From assembly GCF_024764775.1 (NCBI RefSeq), contig NZ_JALIGC010000039.1, positions 310,001 to 374,000 on the forward strand: a stretch of DNA of 64,000 nucleotides, in the 5' to 3' direction. Source of the DNA: Scandinavium manionii (GTDB lineage: Bacteria > Pseudomonadota > Gammaproteobacteria > Enterobacterales > Enterobacteriaceae). Under the pieces are notes generated by a model. The model saw nothing but the letters and a program-made list of their open reading frames with translations. It made no database searches and had not been told where the DNA came from. The first letter of the stretch is position 1; each line of letters starts with the position of its first letter. This document shows, one piece after another, positions 61,371 through 64,000 of this stretch. The position numbers and the translations under genes are program-made.

Positions 61371-62396
61371 TCATACCACCTTGCTGGGGTCGAAGGCGTC
61401 GCGCACGGCTTCCCCTATGAAAATCAGCAGCGACAGCAGCACCGCCACCGATAAAAACGCGGTGATCCCAAGCCACGGTGCCTGTAAGTTATTTTTGCCC
61501 TGCAGCAGCAGTTCGCCCAGCGAAGGCGAACCCAACGGCAATCCAAAACCGAGGAAATCGAGTGAGGTGAGTGTGGTAATCGAACTGCACAAGATAAACG
61601 GCAGGAAGGTCAGTGTCGCGACCATCGCGTTGGGCAGCATATGGCGGAAGATAATGCCGCGGTCGCTAACGCCTAGCGCCTGTGCGGCGCGGATATAGTC
61701 AAAATTACGCGCACGCAGAAACTCAGCGCGAACCACGCCGACCAGCGTCATCCAGCCGAACAGCACGGTTATTGCCAGCAGCCACCAGAAATTAGGCTGA
61801 ATGACGCTGGAAAGCAGGATAATTAAAAACAGCGTCGGCATTCCGGACCACACTTCGATAAAGCGCTGACCCCACAAATCGATTTTCCCGCCGTAATAGC
61901 CCTGCAACGCACCCGCCAGTACGCCCATTACGCTTGAACACAGTGTCAGCATCAGGCCAAACAGCAGCGAAATACGGGTGCCGTAAAGAATGCGCGCCAG
62001 CACGTCGCCGCCGTTGGCGTCAGTGCCGAGCCAGTTTTGTGCCGACGGTGGGGCTGGGAAGGGGCGGTCGGTGGAAAAGTTAATCGAGTTAGCGCCAAAG
62101 CGAATCGGCGCCCACAGCACGCGGCCGTGATCGCTCAATTGCTTTTGCAGCCACGGATCCTGAAAATCGGCGGCGGTGGCAAACTGCCCGCCGAAGTCTT
62201 TCTCACTGTAGGTTTTCAGCGCCGGGAAATAGATGTCACCGTGATACTGCACCACGAGTGGCCTGTCGTTGGCGATAAGCTCTGAACACAGACTGCAGGC
62301 AAAAATAATCAGGAACAGCATCAGCGACCAGTAGCCGCGGCGGTTATGGCGAAAGCGTGCCCAGCGGGCCTGATTGACGGAGCTTAAACGTGGCAT
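61371..62396 (-). CDS. yejE: Peptide ABC transporter permease YejE
   Basis: A DppC-type inner-membrane permease, 341 residues as in E. coli. The N-terminal helix (about 20-42) is followed by a periplasmic stretch with FPAPPSAQNWLGTDANGGDVLARI. Five core helices follow, with the ATPase-contacting EAA loop RAAQALGVSDRGIIFRHMLP. Its start shares one base with the yejB stop. Confidence 0.96.
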   Translation of the reverse strand: MPRLSSVNQARWARFRHNRRGYWSLMLFLIIFACSLCSELIANDRPLVVQYHGDIYFPALKTYSEKDFGGQFATAADFQDPWLQKQLSDHGRVLWAPIRFGANSINFSTDRPFPAPPSAQNWLGTDANGGDVLARILYGTRISLLFGLMLTLCSSVMGVLAGALQGYYGGKIDLWGQRFIEVWSGMPTLFLIILLSSVIQPNFWWLLAITVLFGWMTLVGVVRAEFLRARNFDYIRAAQALGVSDRGIIFRHMLPNAMVATLTFLPFILCSSITTLTSLDFLGFGLPLGSPSLGELLLQGKNNLQAPWLGITAFLSVAVLLSLLIFIGEAVRDAFDPSKVV

Positions 62397-63490
62397 CAGC
62401 GGCCCTCAAAATCAATGCGCGGATCGACCAGCGTATAGCTGATATCGCTGATGATATTCAGCAGGAGGCCAATCAGGGTGAAAATATACAGCGTGCCAAA
62501 CATCACCGGATAGTCGCGGGAAACGGTCGCTTCATAGCCGAGCAGGCCTAGCCCGTTGAGCGAGAACATCACTTCAATCAGCAGCGATCCGGTGAAAAAC
62601 ATGCTAATAAACGTTGCCGGGAACCCTGCTATGACCAGCAGCATGGCATTGCGGAAGATGTGTTTCCAGAGGATGTTTTTCTCGCTAACCCCTTTGGCGC
62701 GGGCGGTGACCACGTACTGCTTACGAATCTCATCCATAAACGAGTTTTTGGTCAGCATCGTCAGCGCCGCAAAGCCGCCAATCACCGTCGCCAGCACCGG
62801 CAGGGTAATGTGCCACAGATAATCGGTGATTTTTTGATACCACGGCAGGGTATCGAAATTGGCAGATACCAGCCCGCGCAGCGGGAAGAGGTCGTAATAG
62901 CTGCCGCCTGCAAACAGCACAATCAGCACGATGGCGAACAGGAAGGCGGGAATAGCGTAGCCGATGATGATGAAAGCGCTGCTCCAGGTGTCGAACCGCG
63001 TGCCGTTATGGACCGCTTTACGGATGCCCAGCGGAATCGACACGAGGTAGATTATTAGCGTGCTCCATAACCCCAGCGTTATCGAAACCGGGAGGCTTGC
63101 TTTGATCAACTGTAAGACCGAAGCACTGCGGAACAGGCTGTCGCCGAAGTCGAAACGCACGTAGTTCCACAGCATGGTGAAATAGCGCTCGTGCATCGGT
63201 TTGTCGAAACCATAACGGTGGGTTATTTCGGCGATCACTTCAGGGTCTAGACCACGCCCGCCACGATACTGGCTTTCATTGATATTGCCCACGCCTGTAC
63301 GGGCATGTGTTGCGCCCATACCTTCTGCTCCGCTGCCCGGCATGCCACCTTTGGTGCCAAATTCAATGGCTGCAATCGCCTGATCGACAGGGCCGCCGGG
63401 GGCAATCTGCACGATGAAAAAGTTGATGGTAATGATGGCCCACAGCGTGGGGATAACCAACAACAGTCGGCGAATCAGGTAAGCGCCCAT
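62396..63490 (-). CDS. yejB: Peptide ABC transporter permease YejB
   Basis: A DppB-type permease, 364 residues as in E. coli. First helix MGAYLIRRLLLVIPTLWAII. A periplasmic segment rich in Gly follows (GGMPGSGAEGMGATHAR). The EAA loop reads TARAKGVSEKNILWKHIFRN. A family C-terminus with ISDISYTLVDPRIDF follows. It starts 9 bp after the yejA stop. Confidence 0.96.
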   Translation of the reverse strand: MGAYLIRRLLLVIPTLWAIITINFFIVQIAPGGPVDQAIAAIEFGTKGGMPGSGAEGMGATHARTGVGNINESQYRGGRGLDPEVIAEITHRYGFDKPMHERYFTMLWNYVRFDFGDSLFRSASVLQLIKASLPVSITLGLWSTLIIYLVSIPLGIRKAVHNGTRFDTWSSAFIIIGYAIPAFLFAIVLIVLFAGGSYYDLFPLRGLVSANFDTLPWYQKITDYLWHITLPVLATVIGGFAALTMLTKNSFMDEIRKQYVVTARAKGVSEKNILWKHIFRNAMLLVIAGFPATFISMFFTGSLLIEVMFSLNGLGLLGYEATVSRDYPVMFGTLYIFTLIGLLLNIISDISYTLVDPRIDFEGR

Positions 63491-63499
63491 CTTTGCTCC

Positions 63500-64000
63500 T
63501 TAACGCCGTGCTTCGGGCAGTTTTGCCGCTTTATTGACGTCGTACCACCAGTTATCGAAGCCCAGAGAATAGATGGGACGAACCGCCGGATGCGAGAATT
63601 TATCCCAGTACGCCATACGGTCTGAGGCCATGAACCACATCGGCAGCTGGTAGTAATTCCAGGTTAGCACGCGGTCCAGCGCGCGCCCAAGTGGCAAAAG
63701 TTTCTGTTTGTTACCTTCCCAGTGAATCATCTGTTTAATCAGATTATCAATCACCGGGCTGCTGACGCCGGGACCGTTATAGCTGGAGTTGATGTATTCC
63801 GACGACCAGGAAATTTGCAGGTCGCTGCCGCTCGGCCACGGCATTGCTCGCCACGGGCGCGGCATCATGTCGTAATCGCGGGTGCGCATCCGGTTAGTGA
63901 GTTGTGACAAATCGACCTGACGAACGTCCATCATCACCCCGAGGCGCTTCAAATTGTGCTGGAACGGCATTACCCACTGATTGTTGCCCGCTGACGGCAG
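63500..64000 (-). CDS. yejA: Oligopeptide-binding protein YejA (N-terminal part beyond window)
   Basis: The C-terminal 166 residues of the periplasmic peptide-binding protein of YejABEF. The visible part runs from LPSAGNNQWVMPFQHNLKRL to KAAKLPEARR. It contains the SBP-5-family segment MPRPWRAMPWPSGSDLQISW and the end SDRMAYWDKFSHPAVRPIYS. The start, signal peptide and N-terminal lobe lie beyond the right edge. Confidence 0.94.
   Translation of the reverse strand: MPSAGNNQWVMPFQHNLKRLGVMMDVRQVDLSQLTNRMRTRDYDMMPRPWRAMPWPSGSDLQISWSSEYINSSYNGPGVSSPVIDNLIKQMIHWEGNKQKLLPLGRALDRVLTWNYYQLPMWFMASDRMAYWDKFSHPAVRPIYSLGFDNWWYDVNKAAKLPEARR

Overview
The window is chromosomal DNA of a motile member of the Enterobacteriaceae. 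Most genes match the E. coli K-12 elaC to yejA interval in order, length and catalytic residues. The genus cannot be fixed from sequence alone. cheV, tctCBA/tctDE, mgtE and a SulP gene are absent from this interval in K-12 but occur in relatives such as Salmonella, Citrobacter and Enterobacter. Identifications come from recognising protein families and motifs, not from database searches.

Layout. 1-2.8 kb: 3'-truncated cheV with a sigma-28 promoter, then rbn, elaA and elaB. 2.8-9.85 kb: the menaquinone operon menF-menD-menH-menB-menC-menE, with tightly overlapping junctions. 9.84-15.0 kb: tctA/tctB/tctC (tricarboxylate uptake), divergent from the two-component genes tctD/tctE. 15.1-17.0 kb: yfaZ and yfaY. 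17.0-22.7 kb: anaerobic glycerol-3-phosphate dehydrogenase genes glpA/glpB/glpC, divergent from glpT across a control region with GlpR- and CRP-like sites. glpQ, which follows glpT in E. coli, is not there. 22.8-25.0 kb: a LysR regulator divergent from an MFS transporter, the most accessory-looking unit in the window. 25.1-28.9 kb: the ribonucleotide reductase operon nrdA-nrdB-yfaE, with NrdR-like and DnaA boxes upstream. 29.2-32.7 kb: ubiG divergent from gyrA (Thr at residue 83). 32.9-39.1 kb: the Rcs envelope-stress phosphorelay, rcsC converging on rcsD-rcsB. 39.1-41.1 kb: the antisense RNA gene micF divergent from ompC, with OmpR-type boxes between them. 41.1-45.7 kb: apbE, then ada-alkB (alkylation repair), then yojI. 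45.8-48.5 kb: mgtE (magnesium) converging on a SulP anion transporter with overlapping 3' ends. 48.7-51.5 kb: mqo, eco, a 32-residue YoaK-like membrane protein and tRNA-Pro(GGG). 51.6-64 kb: yejM, yejL, yejK, rplY, radD, rsuA, bcr, yejG and the peptide ABC transporter yejF-yejE-yejB-yejA (yejA cut by the window edge).

Functional themes are anaerobic respiration and quinone supply (men, glp, mqo, ubiG), envelope homeostasis (rcs, ompC/micF, yejM), and nucleotide supply with DNA topology and repair (nrd, gyrA, ada/alkB, radD).

I found no CRISPR array, prophage, insertion sequence, toxin-antitoxin pair or defence island. The noteworthy points are modest. They are loci where K-12 genes are missing (glpQ; narP-ccm-nap between eco and tRNA-Pro), one small-protein gene, the LysR/MFS pair, and several well-preserved regulatory sites. 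I see no convincing previously undescribed system.
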